From Rhizorhapis sp. SPR117 (GTDB lineage: Bacteria; Pseudomonadota; Alphaproteobacteria; Sphingomonadales; Sphingomonadaceae): a DNA stretch of 39,925 bases. The stretch covers positions 1 through 39,925 of the forward strand of contig NZ_JAKKIE010000038.1 in assembly GCF_021742065.1 (NCBI RefSeq). The letters run 5' to 3'. Below the pieces are notes generated by a model that was not told the origin of the DNA, made no database searches, and saw only the letters and a program-made list of their open reading frames with translations. A program made the translations under genes and the position numbers. Below are positions 24,157 to 31,379 of the stretch, piece after piece; the first letter of the stretch is position 1, and the number at the start of each line of letters is the position of its first letter.

Positions 24157-24852
24157 CTACCAATCATAGACGGGAAGATCGGCAATCGTGCCGGCGTCAC
24201 AATCGAACAGGATATGATCGAAGCCGCGTTCGCGACCGAAGCGCAGGGCGGCCAGCAGATCTTCGGGGATGTGTTCGTGAAGCCCCGAAGCGACCTCGCG
24301 AGTGGGTATGAACCATCCGTAGATGCTGCGGGCGATGACGAATGGACCGCCATCCGAATTTTCGCTGCACCATCGATCGAGCTGGTTGGCTGTCGCCGCG
24401 CAGAGGTGCGCGGTGCCAAGCACGCAATAGCGGCCAGTCTCGAGCCTGTCGTCAGGTAGCGCTTCGTCGTGGCTGTCGCGAACTGTCCAAATGGCGATGG
24501 TGAGCGCCGGGAGCCGTTGCTGGAATTCTCCCAGGCGCTGCTCGGGCCTCTCGTTGAGATCGGGAGGCGTTTCGCTGTCATGAGGCCAGCGGCGATCGCA
24601 ACAGGATACGAGCTTTTGCAAAAGCGTGTTTCGCGAATGAGCCGCGACGATGGTCGTGCTTCCTTCATGGTCGACCCGCCCGAGATGAATTTCAGTTGAA
24701 GGTTCCGAAATACGGGTGAAACGTTGCTCGGCCTCTCGGATGTCCTCGACCAGCGTTGCCGCGGTTGCCGCATCCGTATCCGCGGGAGTTGCGAGCGCCG
24801 CCCGAAGGCGCGCGAGCACCTGGGCGGGGTCGCGCCTGTCAATACTATTCAT
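24157..24852 (-). CDS. Paralogous family B protein, 231 aa
   Basis: Starts MNSIDRRDPAQVLARLRAAL with GGAGG upstream. The N-terminal part is a distant match to the other family B members ('RLRAALATPADTDA', 'EIHLGRVDHEGSTTI', 'CCDRRWPHD'). The C-terminal 60 residues match 21536-22234 closely: YGWF, then LRFGRERGFDHILFDCDAG and a YDW end. The gene lies next to the sigma-region-4-like gene. Function unknown. Confidence 0.65.
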   Translation of the reverse strand: MNSIDRRDPAQVLARLRAALATPADTDAATAATLVEDIREAEQRFTRISEPSTEIHLGRVDHEGSTTIVAAHSRNTLLQKLVSCCDRRWPHDSETPPDLNERPEQRLGEFQQRLPALTIAIWTVRDSHDEALPDDRLETGRYCVLGTAHLCAATANQLDRWCSENSDGGPFVIARSIYGWFIPTREVASGLHEHIPEDLLAALRFGRERGFDHILFDCDAGTIADLPVYDW

Positions 24853-25069
24853 GGAAGATCCTCCGTGCGGCCCCTCGGCCGATGAGATGCTTCACAATCG
24901 ATCAATTGCGTGCGCTCGACGCTGACGCGCTGCGCCGCGTTGAACCGCCGCCCGCACATCGGCTATTCATCAAGGAGCGGGATTGGTCGACAATCGGTCG
25001 CGGTCGAATATGCTTGGACGCCGCGTTTTGCGGCACATGGTTGTGCGGATCGTAAGGGAGGCACCGGAG

Positions 25070-25654
25070 GTGACAGCGGCACAGCCAGCCTGGTTGGCAG
25101 ATTATGGCGGCACTTTAGCGGCGCTAGAACGCTTGCGATCCTATGTCGGCAATGAGATCGTTGCGCGGGTCTATGAGGCCTGGAAGCAAATCCGGAGCGA
25201 CCCTGTCCCGTTCAGCCATTGGCGGTGGCATAGCGTCACGGCGCCCGGCCACCGCCAGGACAGCAGCGACTGGTTCGAACTCCATGGGCGGCTGCGCGAG
25301 CATATGGCCGGCGGCGGCGTCCTCGTCGTTGTCGGGCGGCCGCGCGCAGGCAAGACCTGCCTGCTCGAGCGGCTGAAGCCGCTTCGAATTATCGACAACG
25401 CCCGGCCGGGATCGGAGCGCGACGCGCCTATAGCATCCGAGGACGTCCCGCCGGAACTGTTCGCGATCGATGAAACCGCCGCGCACGACCGGCACGATGT
25501 CGCGCGCGTGATCGCGGAGACGACACGCGTGAACCGCGGCTTTGCCATGGTGTTCCAGCGTCCCGAGAGCTTTCGCGACGGCGGGATCGGCGCGCAGCTC
25601 GCGATGCGGCCAGTGCTGTTTCTGGAGCTTGTCGATCATCCGGCGTCCGTCTGA
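25070..25654 (+). CDS. P-loop protein, 194 aa
   Basis: Plus strand, starting at GTG 25070 with GGAGG about eight bases upstream. The frame is open from 24983, but no start there has a good site. Walker A is GRPRAGKTC (89-97) and a plausible Walker B is LFAIDETAAHD (hydrophobic run plus Asp-Glu). The segment after it (ARVIAETTRVNRGFAMVFQRP) resembles a small ATPase core. At under 200 residues it is short for AAA+ or ABC proteins, so it may need partners or be a truncated relative. A KAP- or IstB-like role cannot be judged. Confidence 0.65.
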   Translation: MTAAQPAWLADYGGTLAALERLRSYVGNEIVARVYEAWKQIRSDPVPFSHWRWHSVTAPGHRQDSSDWFELHGRLREHMAGGGVLVVVGRPRAGKTCLLERLKPLRIIDNARPGSERDAPIASEDVPPELFAIDETAAHDRHDVARVIAETTRVNRGFAMVFQRPESFRDGGIGAQLAMRPVLFLELVDHPASV

Positions 25655-25686
25655 CCCAGAGCTTCGGCCGGATGACCGCCTTGGCG

Positions 25687-25935
25687 CTACGCCGCGAGGG
25701 CGAGCAGCGGGAGCGCGGTGACATCGCCTTCGGTCGCGGCGCGGCTTAGTGTCGGATAGACCAAGTTCGGCGGCTTGCGGGCTGCGCTACGCGCTGCCCC
25801 GGTTAGCGGGAACAGGTAGGCGCAGCGAGGTCCTGCCTGGTGGAACATATTGTCGGCCGGGCAGATTCGCAGGCGATGCCATGACCTGCGATGGCGGATG
25901 AATCCGTTTGGAAGGACCTGCTCCGGGTTATGCTG
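25687..25935 (-). pseudogene. Relic of a Mom-like gene C-terminus
   Basis: On the minus strand this open stretch encodes ...RCAYLFPLTGAARSAARKPP, then YPTLSRAATEGDVTALPLL and a stop at 25687. It matches the C-terminus of the Mom-like protein at 26696-27568 (HAYLFPLTKAARIAARKVP, YPILDRVATEGDVTALPLL). Upstream similarity fades before an in-frame TGA at 25936-25938. A short product could start at ATG 25848, but the catalytic part is missing. Confidence 0.7.
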
Positions 25936-25961
25936 TCAAATGGAAGCGAGGGCGGGGAACA

Positions 25962-26630
25962 TCAGTCGGGGAACGGGTCCGAGGCGACACAGTCGTCGAC
26001 GGTTTGCCGGATGACCACCCAGTCCCAATAGCCCAGCCGGGTGTCGCCGTTTGCGACTTCATATTGCCAATCCGTGACGGGATGGTCGGGAAGCGCACCC
26101 CATGCGCCGTGGAATTTCGAGAGCGTCTCGGCAGCGGGAGCCTCGGTCCGAAGAGCAGCCGCGAGACCCTCGCGCGTGGCCTGGCACTCGACACGATCGG
26201 CATGGATGGCGCACCACCCGCCGCCGAACTCGTTCACCCAAGGCTTCGAGCAGGTCTCGGCCCACTCGAAGCCGATCGGCGCTTGCTTCAGGGTTGGCTG
26301 ACAGCAGCGATGAATGAGGGTAGCGATCGGTTCTGGCTGGAAGTCAGTCATGCCGTGGAAGCCAATCGTGCGCGGTTCGGTCGGGTCGGGGTCGATGCTC
26401 ATGTCAGCGCCAAAAGTCGGATAGTCCGGATCGCAGAACAGATCACGCAGGCCGCTCCAAGGATCTTCTGCCTTCGAGGGCGGCAGTACGGCGAGTAGTT
26501 CCACGGTTGGATTGCCGGGGTCGAGGCCCATCGAAAGGTCTGTCGCGGCCTGGAATGCTTCGACCAGCAGCGCCATTTCCGCATCGGTGCAGGTGAAGGC
26601 GAAGCTCGCCGAAAGATAATTGTCTGCCAT
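25962..26630 (-). CDS. Paralogous family A protein with fused C-terminal module
   Basis: A 222-residue protein starting MADNYLSASFAFTCTDAEMA with GAGGAA upstream. Residues ~1-165 match the family A proteins at 14577-15113 and 35679-36187 (CDPDYPTFGA, HGMTDFQPEPIATLI, PIGFEWAETCS, EFGGG). Residues ~170-215 (GAWGALPDHPVTDWQYEVANG, then DTRLGYWDWVV) match a separate small protein at 35512-35682. The fusion implies that the two modules act together. No catalytic motif recognised. Confidence 0.75.
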   Translation of the reverse strand: MADNYLSASFAFTCTDAEMALLVEAFQAATDLSMGLDPGNPTVELLAVLPPSKAEDPWSGLRDLFCDPDYPTFGADMSIDPDPTEPRTIGFHGMTDFQPEPIATLIHRCCQPTLKQAPIGFEWAETCSKPWVNEFGGGWCAIHADRVECQATREGLAAALRTEAPAAETLSKFHGAWGALPDHPVTDWQYEVANGDTRLGYWDWVVIRQTVDDCVASDPFPD

Positions 26631-26695
26631 GTCATTTCCTCATGAATTTACCGCCGCCGAATTCGGATCGCGCCGCGATCGGGATGCGAGGTGGC

Positions 26696-27568
26696 TCACG
26701 CAGCGAGATGGAGCAGCGGCAACGCGGTGACATCGCCTTCGGTCGCGACGCGGTCGAGGATCGGATAGGGAAGGCTGGGAACCTTCCGAGCTGCGATGCG
26801 CGCGGCTTTCGTAAGCGGAAATAGATAGGCGTGACAGCCGGGGTGGCGGAGACGGCGCAGGAAGCCGGTGCGTTCGAGGTCGGCGAGCCAGGAGGCGCGA
26901 TCTTCGCCAAGGCGAGGTGCGCGCGCGCCGGCGCGAAGCAGATCGTCCATCGCATAGCGCTGTCCAGATTCCGCGTTGCGGATCTTGGAAATCGCCCGCG
27001 ACGAAATGGGGCGTCCGTCGGGCATGACCAGGTCGGTGCGCGGGCTCGACCGGCCGGTATATTGGCTTCCCATGACGGCATAGACGCCGCCGATATGGCC
27101 CGGCATGAACACGTTGCCGTCGGCATCGACACGTCGCACCGGATCCGCATAGGAGATGACCGAGAGGATTTCGGGCTTTTCGCGCCGCAGGAGCCGAAAG
27201 GCCCTGGAGACCAGATAGGTCTCCGCGTTGCCGCCGGTCGCGTCGGTGATGACGAGGCGGCCGAGGTCGCACGCCGTGCGCGCGTTGGTGAGTCCCGCGC
27301 TCTTCGGCACGCTGGCGTCGTTCACCGGATGCGAGAAGACGCAGACGCCAACGAGTTCCGGCCGGCCGCCCTTGCCGTTGGCGAACAACCCCACCGAGAG
27401 ACGCGCCACGGGCATGGAAGCGGCATAGTGGTGGGCCTTGATGAAAGGCGCGGCTTGCAAGCGCGTGTCGATGACGTCGACCGAAAGGCGCGTGGGATCG
27501 ATCTCGCTGGCATCGGGGATCCAGCGGCAACGGCGGTCGCGCCACCGTTGGGTGCGGGTGGTGAGCAT
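26696..27568 (-). CDS. Mom-like DNA modification protein
   Basis: A 290-residue protein starting MLTTRTQRWRDRRC with GGAG upstream. The core resembles the phage Mu Mom family, GNAT-fold enzymes that add a carbamoylmethyl group to adenine in DNA. Matching features are AHHYAAS (45-51), a GV-F-hydrophobic strand (ELVGVCVFSHP), DLGRLVITD (101-109), a helix LVSRAFRLLR, ISYADP (138-143) and GHIGGVYAVMGSQYTGRS (157-174). The C-terminus (~100 residues) is basic. Such modification protects phage and plasmid DNA from restriction. A relic of a second copy lies nearby at 25687-25935. The polypurine leader is ~28 bases upstream. Confidence 0.75.
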   Translation of the reverse strand: MLTTRTQRWRDRRCRWIPDASEIDPTRLSVDVIDTRLQAAPFIKAHHYAASMPVARLSVGLFANGKGGRPELVGVCVFSHPVNDASVPKSAGLTNARTACDLGRLVITDATGGNAETYLVSRAFRLLRREKPEILSVISYADPVRRVDADGNVFMPGHIGGVYAVMGSQYTGRSSPRTDLVMPDGRPISSRAISKIRNAESGQRYAMDDLLRAGARAPRLGEDRASWLADLERTGFLRRLRHPGCHAYLFPLTKAARIAARKVPSLPYPILDRVATEGDVTALPLLHLAA

Positions 27569-27897
27569 CGGGCGATCTCCTAGGATGATCGCCGTCTCTT
27601 CCCCCCCTCTCCTCCCGTCACCGATCACCGCTCGGCGAGTCCGCACAAGCCATGGCGGGCTGCATCCGGCCTCGTGTCGAAGGGATGGGTGGCGATCGTG
27701 CCATCCGCGAAGGCTGCCGGCGATTGGGAAGATGGCTGCGCCTCAAAGGCCGATGGGTTACCGGCGCGACGTTTTTTTCGCGCCGGCGACGACTTTCAGG
27801 GTGCGAACGCAAATCGCCGATCCGGCGGACCCGGCGGATATGGATGCATGAGCATAAGAGTGATCGCTATGACCATGGCGGCCGCGTCACGGTCGCG
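27569..27897. other. Gene-less stretch with perfect GC hairpin
   Basis: About 330 bases without a convincing gene. It holds the polypurine leader of the Mom-like gene (27596-27617) and a perfect 8-bp inverted repeat: CCGGCGCG at 27761-27768 and CGCGCCGG at 27779-27786, with a T-rich 10-base loop. No T-run follows on either strand, so it is not a standard terminator. Confidence 0.5.
27596..27617 (-). promoter_or_regulatory. Polypurine leader tract
   Basis: Minus-strand GGGAGGAGAGGGGGGGAAGA, ~28 bases before the Mom-like gene at 27568. Confidence 0.5.
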
Positions 27898-28332
27898 TCA
27901 GGCGTCCCTGTCAATCGGCCGGCCGGCTGCCCCCGCGACGATCGCGTCGCGGACGCGGCGGAAGAGCCCAGCAGGAAGCGCGCCGTAGCTGATTTCGCCT
28001 GATTTCCGGTTGATCGGCCGAAGGTCGAAGCCGGGCCAGGAGAACTCGTTCCACTCGCTCACGACAATCCAGCTGCGGTCGGCCTTCAGGCCGAGTTGTC
28101 GGCGCACGGCATCAGGTACCTCGATCGCGGCCTGGTCCTTGCTGGGCCGGGTGGTCGTCATTGGGACGACGAGCACCTTGTCGATTCCATCGGCGGTCTG
28201 CACGACGACAACGACGGCGACGGGGCGGTCCTTCACGCCCTCATCGCGTCCCCGCTCATATTCGTATCACCAGAGATAACTGTAGTTGATGACCTCGCCG
28301 GGCTCAGGCGGCTCCAAGACGTGGCTCTGCAT
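27898..28332 (-). pseudogene. PemK/MazF-like toxin with in-frame stop
   Basis: The intact frame would run from ATG 28332, overlapping the antitoxin end, through PEPGEVINYSYLW, a TGA at 28267-28269 (codon 22), then YEYERGRDEGVKDRPVAVVV to the stop at 27898. The part after the stop has typical PemK/MazF-like features: VLVVPMTTTRP, RSWIVVSEWNEFSWPG, DLRP and ISYGALPAGLFRRVRDAI. Relatives I recall have an ordinary residue where this TGA lies. Re-initiation at GTG 28236 would give a 112-residue product lacking the first strand. The toxin is therefore probably inactive or weak. Confidence 0.7.
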
Positions 28333-28576
28333 CCTGCGACTTCGCGCCAGGCTCGACCCTGCGGATGGCTTCCAGCATGTCGTCGGTCAGGTCTTCGACC
28401 CCGCCAGCGACACGTTCCCGGCGACGCAGGCGCTGATACTCGTCGATGGGCACCATGACGAACCGGAGATGGCCATTTTTGGTGACGCCGACGGGACGGA
28501 TCATCGCCTCGTCGGAATAGCGTCCGAACTGCTTCTGGACATCTCCCGAGGAGACGATTTCAAGGGCCTTCGCCAT
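28304..28576 (-). CDS. Phd/YefM-like antitoxin
   Basis: A 90-residue protein, MAKALEIVSSGDVQKQFGRY, then a strand pair (IRPVGVTKNGHLRFVMVPIDEY) of the Phd fold and a helical C-terminus (EDLTDDMLEAIRRVEPG). It overlaps the start of the PemK-like toxin. The start at 28576 is chosen by family resemblance; the upstream extension to 28687 is shadow. A promoter with a tandem repeat lies 37 bases upstream. It may persist as an orphan antitoxin. Confidence 0.75.
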   Translation of the reverse strand: MAKALEIVSSGDVQKQFGRYSDEAMIRPVGVTKNGHLRFVMVPIDEYQRLRRRERVAGGVEDLTDDMLEAIRRVEPGAKSQDAEPRLGAA

Positions 28577-28612
28577 GGTTGCGCTCGCATTGCTGATCTG
28601 GGGTTGGCGGGC

Positions 28613-28641
28613 ACAATACGGGAAATCCGGGAAATCCGCAA
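28613..28641 (-). promoter_or_regulatory. Promoter with tandem repeat for the Phd/PemK pair
   Basis: On the minus strand, TTGCGG (28636-28641) and TATTGT (28613-28618) are separated by exactly 17 bases. The spacer is built from two copies of GGATTTCCC (plus-strand GGGAAATCC at 28620-28628 and 28629-28637), a likely binding site for the antitoxin. Confidence 0.65.
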
Positions 28642-28693
28642 GAACCGCTCGGGGCAGCCATAGCCTTTGCATGCCGAGCGGAGGCATGGAATG

Positions 28694-29077
28694 TCAGAGG
28701 AGCGTGGGTTCGATCGCGTGGAGTGCAATCATGCGACGCGCAAATCCCGCTGCGCCCTGCTGCGCGGGACACGGGAAGAGCTCGTGCGCGGTGAAGAGCC
28801 CAAAGCTTTCGTCCAACTCCATCGCGCACAGCCAGTAGGTCGAGCCCTGCAACTCGACCTGTGCCAGCGGAATGCAGCGGCTCCCGCCATAGGGTCGCGG
28901 TTCGACCGGATCCGACGGAAAACCCGCAAGTGTCCAAAATCGCCATCCCAATGGGGCTTCGGGAGCAAGATCGGTCTCGATGATCCAGCGGCCGGTCGGG
29001 GCGCGCAGCCTCGTCTTGTGACGCAGGCGGCGGCGTTCGCGGCGACCTGCTGCGCCAGACGGTTCCATGGCTTGCAT
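28694..29077 (-). CDS. Hypothetical protein, 127 aa
   Basis: Starts MQAMEPSGAAGRRERRRLRH (a second ATG lies three codons on). Basic N-terminus, then TGRWIIETDLAPEAPLGWRFW, AGFPSDPVEPRPYGG and STYWLCAMELDESFGLF. The Trp-rich strands suggest a compact beta domain. The extension to 29263 lies over the next gene and is rejected. No family recognised; probably co-transcribed with 29152-29550. Confidence 0.6.
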   Translation of the reverse strand: MQAMEPSGAAGRRERRRLRHKTRLRAPTGRWIIETDLAPEAPLGWRFWTLAGFPSDPVEPRPYGGSRCIPLAQVELQGSTYWLCAMELDESFGLFTAHELFPCPAQQGAAGFARRMIALHAIEPTLL

Positions 29078-29151
29078 GTGGCGCTCGACTTTCCAAGCGT
29101 TCCGCCCCGCGGCGGCGTGGTCACGCGACCGCAGGGGGGAGCGTCCAGCGG

Positions 29152-29550
29152 CTACCGGGGCGCCGAGGGATATCGCGTGGAGCGATCGATCGCCCGGCGG
29201 GTCAGGTCCGGAATGCGATCGTCGGTGTAGACGCTGTCGTCGGACCGGCGAAACGCGACGCACTTTGCCGAGGGCCAGTCGATCGCCTCGACGATGTGGG
29301 TTTCGCTCGCGAACGGCTCGCCCTCGCTCAGAAAGGCAATTTCGATCACGAACCGGGATGGCTCGGTCGGCATTTGCGCAATATGATTGATCTCCTCGTT
29401 CAGGAGATCGCCAACCTCGGTGCGAAGCTGATCGATGTCGGGGTCGAAATCCTCCCAGTTTTCATCGTCCGGGCATTCCTCGCCGAGGTAGCTCGACATG
29501 AGGTCATGGAGCCTGTCGAGAAGCTCCTTGCGGGCAGTGGTCGTGGGCAT
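29152..29550 (-). CDS. Acidic hypothetical protein, 132 aa
   Basis: Starts MPTTTARKELLDRLHDLMSS, with AGGA upstream of ATG 29550. A helical acidic N-terminal half (ENWEDFDPDIDQLRTEVGDLL) precedes a strand-rich C-terminal half (FVIEIAFLSEGEPFASETHIVEAI). No cysteine cluster or catalytic motif. It follows the DUF932 gene by about 60 bases on the same strand. Confidence 0.65.
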   Translation of the reverse strand: MPTTTARKELLDRLHDLMSSYLGEECPDDENWEDFDPDIDQLRTEVGDLLNEEINHIAQMPTEPSRFVIEIAFLSEGEPFASETHIVEAIDWPSAKCVAFRRSDDSVYTDDRIPDLTRRAIDRSTRYPSAPR

Positions 29551-29610
29551 GGCGTGAAATCCTAGCAAGGACCGGCCACCGGAACCGGATTGGTCCCGGC
29601 GGCGATCGTT

Positions 29611-30804
29611 TCAATTGGCGCTGGCGAGGAGCGTGCGTGCCTTTGCTTCGACCTCGAGACGTGTGTCCTGATTGGTCTTGGTGCGCGCATGGGCCGTGAT
29701 CCCCTGGACGAAGTCGTAGAGAGACGACGGGGGATGGCCTTCCTCGGAGAGGACAGTGGCGATGATCTTCGAGGTTTCGGTCTTGGAGAAGCCGCGCTTG
29801 CGCAGAAAGGCCTCGCGATCCTCGTCCTTGCGGGCGACGACGCGCTCGCGTGCGGTCTTGATGCCCTGGACGAAGGTCATGGGCGAGGAGTCGGCGAAGT
29901 TCTCGAGCGCGGGCGCCGCCTCATGGGCAAAGCGATTGGCCGCGAACTTGGAATGGCGGATCGAGATTTCCTCGAAATTTTCCACGCCCCATAGGTTGCG
30001 ATTCATGCACACGGCACGGAGGTAGAAAGTCGCCATTCCCAATGTCTTGGAACCGACTTCCGAGTTCCAGCAGTAAAAGCCGCGGAAGTAGAGATCGGGA
30101 TCGCCATTGGGAAGCTTCCCGGCTTCGATGGGATGCGTATCGTCAACGAGAAAGAGGAAGACGTCCCTGTCGGACGCATAGAGGGTCGTCGTCTCCAGGC
30201 TGACGTCGACATAAGGATCGTAGCGCATGCTGCCCCAGTCGAGCACGCCCGGGACCTTCCAGCGCGTGTCGTCAACCCCGTTGCCGGCGATCTTCATGAC
30301 GGCGCCGACAAGCTCATGATCCCAGATCCGGCCATAGTCCGGCCCGGTCACGGCCCGAAGCTCCGATCGTCCCTCATTGGTCTGGAGCAGCTTCACCTGT
30401 TCGCCGCGGTGCGTGAGCAGGCCGTGCTGGAGATTGATGCCGGCCAGCGCGGCCGGAAGATTGCGCAGGTACGAGGCCGGTGCGCTCACCAGGCTGCACA
30501 GCTGGCCAAAGGACCAGTTGGTCGGGGCGATCGGACGGTCTTCGCCGGGGACGATCAACGAGAGGCGCTCGGCGTCCTCGCTGCGCGCCTCGACACGGAC
30601 CGCCTTGCTTTCGATGACCCGCGTCGTCGCGCGATCGGCGCGCGTGCGGACGCTGTCATAGAGGTCCGTCAGCGAAAGAAATCTCTCATCGTCGGGACGC
30701 GAAAACCATTCGGACGAAACGCGGCCGATGTTGCGGCCTCGGGAAATGTCGACGCGGTAGGCGCCGTCGACCGGACGGTCGACGCTCGGAGCAAGGCTGG
30801 CCAT
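29611..30804 (-). CDS. DUF932 domain protein
   Basis: A 397-residue protein of the DUF932 family, common on large plasmids, phages and integrative elements and of unknown function. Recognisable parts are the central RAVTGPDYGRIWDHEL (~residues 150-165), a FLFLVDD strand, PDLYFRGFYCWNSEVGSKTLG (~237-257) and the C-terminal helical domain. The start at 30804 has GAGGAG upstream, and a polypurine leader lies ~62 bases further. Length is normal for the family. In other genomes these genes often sit near methyltransferases and Strawberry-notch helicases, as here. Confidence 0.85.
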   Translation of the reverse strand: MASLAPSVDRPVDGAYRVDISRGRNIGRVSSEWFSRPDDERFLSLTDLYDSVRTRADRATTRVIESKAVRVEARSEDAERLSLIVPGEDRPIAPTNWSFGQLCSLVSAPASYLRNLPAALAGINLQHGLLTHRGEQVKLLQTNEGRSELRAVTGPDYGRIWDHELVGAVMKIAGNGVDDTRWKVPGVLDWGSMRYDPYVDVSLETTTLYASDRDVFLFLVDDTHPIEAGKLPNGDPDLYFRGFYCWNSEVGSKTLGMATFYLRAVCMNRNLWGVENFEEISIRHSKFAANRFAHEAAPALENFADSSPMTFVQGIKTARERVVARKDEDREAFLRKRGFSKTETSKIIATVLSEEGHPPSSLYDFVQGITAHARTKTNQDTRLEVEAKARTLLASAN

Positions 30805-31132
30805 GAGGGCTCTCCTCGAGAAGGTTGGGACGAACCGGCGGCGCGAGCGCCCCTACCGGCGCCCATCCATCCCCACCTCCCTCCTCCGGTCCGACGTCAA
30901 CGGCCACCGACCGAAAGCCGGGAGATGGAGCGCGCTATCGCCCTGGACGGGATCCGGAGCCCGGACATTTCTTCATGGATCGTTGCCGCCGATGCGAAGA
31001 GCGCTTCGGTGGGGAAGGCTTGCGCGTTCCGGGGATTGGGGTTTATCTGGCCTCCGTGAACCTGGGAGTTTGACGGTCCACCCGTTGCTCTCGGGAAAAA
31101 GGAATCAAAGCGCTCTGATCGGAAATCATAGG
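30805..31132. other. Gene-less stretch upstream of DUF932 gene
   Basis: About 330 bases between the divergent DUF932 gene and the small plus-strand gene at 31133. It contains the polypurine leader at 30866-30888. Frames are open on both strands without a ribosome binding site. No clear gene, RNA or repeat was recognised. Confidence 0.4.
30866..30888 (-). promoter_or_regulatory. Polypurine leader tract
   Basis: Minus-strand GGAGGAGGGAGGTGGGGATG, ~62 bases before the DUF932 gene at 30804. Confidence 0.5.
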
Positions 31133-31333
31133 ATGAGCCTGCCTGTCGTCCATGAGCCATGTGTCGCATCGGACGACGAGCGCGCAAAGCGAATGATGCT
31201 CCTCGCGATCGACGTTTCCCGCAAGGCGAAGGGCGGAAGCAGCGCGAAGAGGCTTACGCTTGCGGACATGGATGAATATCCGGACTTCTGTCGGGCGGCT
31301 GATGGTCTACCGCCACGAAATCCGTCGACCTAA
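31133..31333 (+). CDS. Small hypothetical protein, 66 aa, plus strand
   Basis: MSLPVVHEPCVASDDERAKR, then a helix with MMLLAIDVSRKAKGG and LTLADMDEYPDFCRA. GGAA lies eight bases before the ATG. The frame is open from 30803, but upstream codons are shadow of the DUF932 leader. It converges on the DpdA-like gene, ending 47 bases from its stop. No family recognised. Confidence 0.55.
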   Translation: MSLPVVHEPCVASDDERAKRMMLLAIDVSRKAKGGSSAKRLTLADMDEYPDFCRAADGLPPRNPST

Positions 31334-31379
31334 CGGACTGTCCGGTCGGCCGTTCTTTGAAAAGCGCCGGCGACTGGAA

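Noticed and set aside
30897..31187. Minus-strand 96-residue frame upstream of the DUF932 gene
   Set aside because: The C-terminal half is passably protein-like but it has no ribosome binding site and no recognisable motif. The high GC content makes such frames common.
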